The notes beneath the pieces were generated by a model, which ran no database searches, had not been told where the DNA came from, and saw only the letters and a list, made by a program, of their open reading frames with translations. DNA of 64,000 bases from Agaricus subrufescens (taxonomy: Eukaryota > Basidiomycota > Agaricomycetes > Agaricales > Agaricaceae), in assembly GCA_029945375.1 (NCBI GenBank), contig CM057067.1, positions 1,922,001 through 1,986,000 of the forward strand. Direction: 5' to 3'. A program made the translations under genes and the position numbers. Shown one piece after another: positions 62,601 to 64,000 of this stretch; position 1 is the first letter of the stretch, and each line of letters opens with the position of its first letter.

Positions 62601-64000
62601 ATTAGGGCATTCCCTTCTTGACCTCTAACCACCACCTTCCCTTTTGGGATGGGTGGGGCCTACGCCTTAGTAGCTGAGACGTCCACTCCTCGGTGAAATC
62701 GTAGGAGGCGCTGTGTAGGCGGGGTCTCACTCCCTGCTGATATCCCAGAGGTTCGAGTTGAATAGCGCGGTCGGCATCTGTGCTATCGTTGGATGTCGTG
62801 TCGACCACCGTTGGGCGGCCTTGGGGTATGTTACTCCCCTTCCGCTTGACTTTCGGGGCGTAGTCTCTGCGTCCCACCCTCGCGTTCCCTTCCTGGGGGC
62901 GCACTCCTCGTCTAGGATGGCCTAAAACCTCTTGGACACCACTGCGTCGGCGCCGCTCTCTGCGCCTTACACTCCTTTTCCTACTCGGGACGAAAAACCT
63001 TCGTTCCACCACTCGCGCCCGCTCCTCTCATGGGCGCACCCTCTCGTCTAGACTGGCCCAAGCCCTCTGGACACCACCGTGTTGGCGCCGCTCACAGCGC
63101 CCACCTTCCCTTTCTTCAACGGACGTCGGATGCGACCACGTCCAATTTTTGCTGTCCTTCCCCATTGGATGGTCCGATTCCCCCCCGCACCGGGCTGCGG
63201 TGTCTTCAAGAGACCCTCCCGCCGTGCACCATCTTTCAGCGGCATCGCGCTGCTCGATCTCTCCCGGTCGTCCATTCTCTGGCGGCCACCATCCTGCTGC
63301 GCACTTATGCGTGGCTCTCCTTCCCTCTCCTCGGCCGGATCCTACCCTGGGTCCGTCCACCATTGGCTAGCTATTCTTAGCTGGCACCGAGTGGTTGCGT
63401 TACTCTGTGACGTGACCTCACGCTCCGGGTCTTTCGATCCAACACTAGGAAAGTCGAAAATCCCCCCGACTTATCCATCCTGTCCCTTCCGGCCCCGGCT
63501 ACTTCGTAGCCGGTTCCCTCATTCGTTTCCGGCACTCAGCTGCCTCAACACTCTCTCCCGGCCCTGGCTACTCTATGTGATGGCCAGCCCTCCACGATCT
63601 CTTCAGGCACTCAGCTGCCTTTGTCATTCTTTCACGGGAGCACGTTCTACCGGCACCCACCATCTGCGCTCGCTGCGTTTCGCGCGCGACCGCAACCGCC
63701 CTGTCTTTGAAAATCGGGGGCGCATCCGGGCTGTAACGTAGGTGTCATGTTTGCTTGAGCTAAGGCTCGCTTCGTACATTTCTCTCTACGGCCCATCATT
63801 TTTATCATTATTGTTTTGTTTTTTATTTTACTCTTCGAGGCGATGTAAATTCCGCCGGATATGTTATACGATTATAATGTTGTTTGGGGCTAATGTTTCT
63901 TTCGGCGACGCGTCATGGCTGCCATTTCCTTGTAGTATGCCCAGAGTATCTAACCGGATGTCGTATAGCTACTTGGAATAAAGGTCCACGAGAGGTGCCA
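62601..64000 (+). mobile_element. E5: LINE-ended unit without recognisable ORF1, runs off the window
   Basis: It starts near 62601 with CATTCCCTTCTTGACCTC and the shared hairpin block (CCACCACCTTCCCTTTTGG...GGGTGG), and ends at 64000 in AATAAAGGTCCACGAGAGGTGCCA, the conserved tail of E1, E2 and E6 just before their poly(A). The 1.35 kb between is GC-rich and carries repeats (two related blocks around 62880-62970 and 63020-63110, GGCACTCAGCTGCCT at about 63532 and 63607, and a hairpin CCGGCTACTTCGTAGCCGG near 63497). Open frames on either strand show no zinc knuckles. It looks like a non-coding, SINE-like derivative. Confidence 0.65.

Noticed and set aside
62602..63741. Open frames in E5 as protein genes
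   Set aside because: Frames are open on several strands at once because of high GC content, are Arg/Pro-rich without domains, and the unit's ends mark it as a transposon derivative.
1..64000. tRNA or rRNA genes
   Set aside because: I found no cloverleaf with conserved arms or rRNA-like block by eye. Primer sites resemble tRNA ends only because they are retrotransposon signals.

Overview
The window looks like a piece of an Agaricomycete (mushroom-forming basidiomycete) nuclear genome. Genes are densely packed and cut by many 46-61 nt introns with GT..AG ends and CTNAY branch points. Two genes belong to the mushroom-typical DUF6534 family. The rest of the window is a deep nest of fungal retrotransposons. 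One run of Ns (21303-21393) is an assembly gap.

Left third, 1-21302, is host DNA. A minus-strand NT-C2 domain gene (1487-3179) starts head to head with the GPI-anchor acyltransferase gene GWT1 (3225-5075), only 45 bp apart. A local duplication of about 3.4 kb follows. Each copy holds a minus-strand DUF6534 membrane protein gene (5312-7542 and 9191-11355) and a divergent P-loop NTPase gene. The NTPase copy at 11563-13074 is intact and the one at 7743-8664 is a pseudogene. Next come a secreted GH31 glycosidase (13446-16656, minus) and the TRAPP-II subunit gene TRS65 (17272-20193).

Middle, 21303-35623, is one Ty3/Gypsy-type LTR retrotransposon of about 14.3 kb on the minus strand (called Gypsy1 here). 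It has 1.35-kb LTRs, a tRNA-type primer site, a polypurine tract, and intact gag, protease and pol in three frames joined by two apparent -1 frameshift sites. Between pol and the 3' LTR it carries two spliced genes on the opposite strand, each with its own TATA box. The whole element, coding parts included, is saturated with a CTAGCTAG-like palindrome.

Right third, 35624-64000, holds no host gene that I recognise. An RT-bearing LINE fragment is followed by three related Copia elements (Copia1-3), a chromovirus (Gypsy2, 47826-54663) and six LINE-like units E1-E6. E1-E4 are bounded by target-site duplications and carry only an ORF1-type zinc-knuckle protein, with no reverse transcriptase. The nesting order can be read from the duplications. 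E1 and E2 lie in Copia1, and E3 in E2. E6 lies in Copia1, the second LINE copy in E6, and Gypsy2 in that LINE. Copia2 appears to lie in E6, with E4 and Copia3 in Copia2 and E5 in Copia3. Gypsy2 has decayed pol but open gag and two open accessory ORFs, and its LTR and primer site fit self-priming as in Tf1/sushi elements.

The strongest candidates for new biology are the antisense accessory genes plus CTAG motif of Gypsy1, its double frameshift layout, the ORF1-only LINE derivatives with a shared 5' hairpin, and the separately promoted accessory ORFs of Gypsy2. All splice sites and counts were read by eye.
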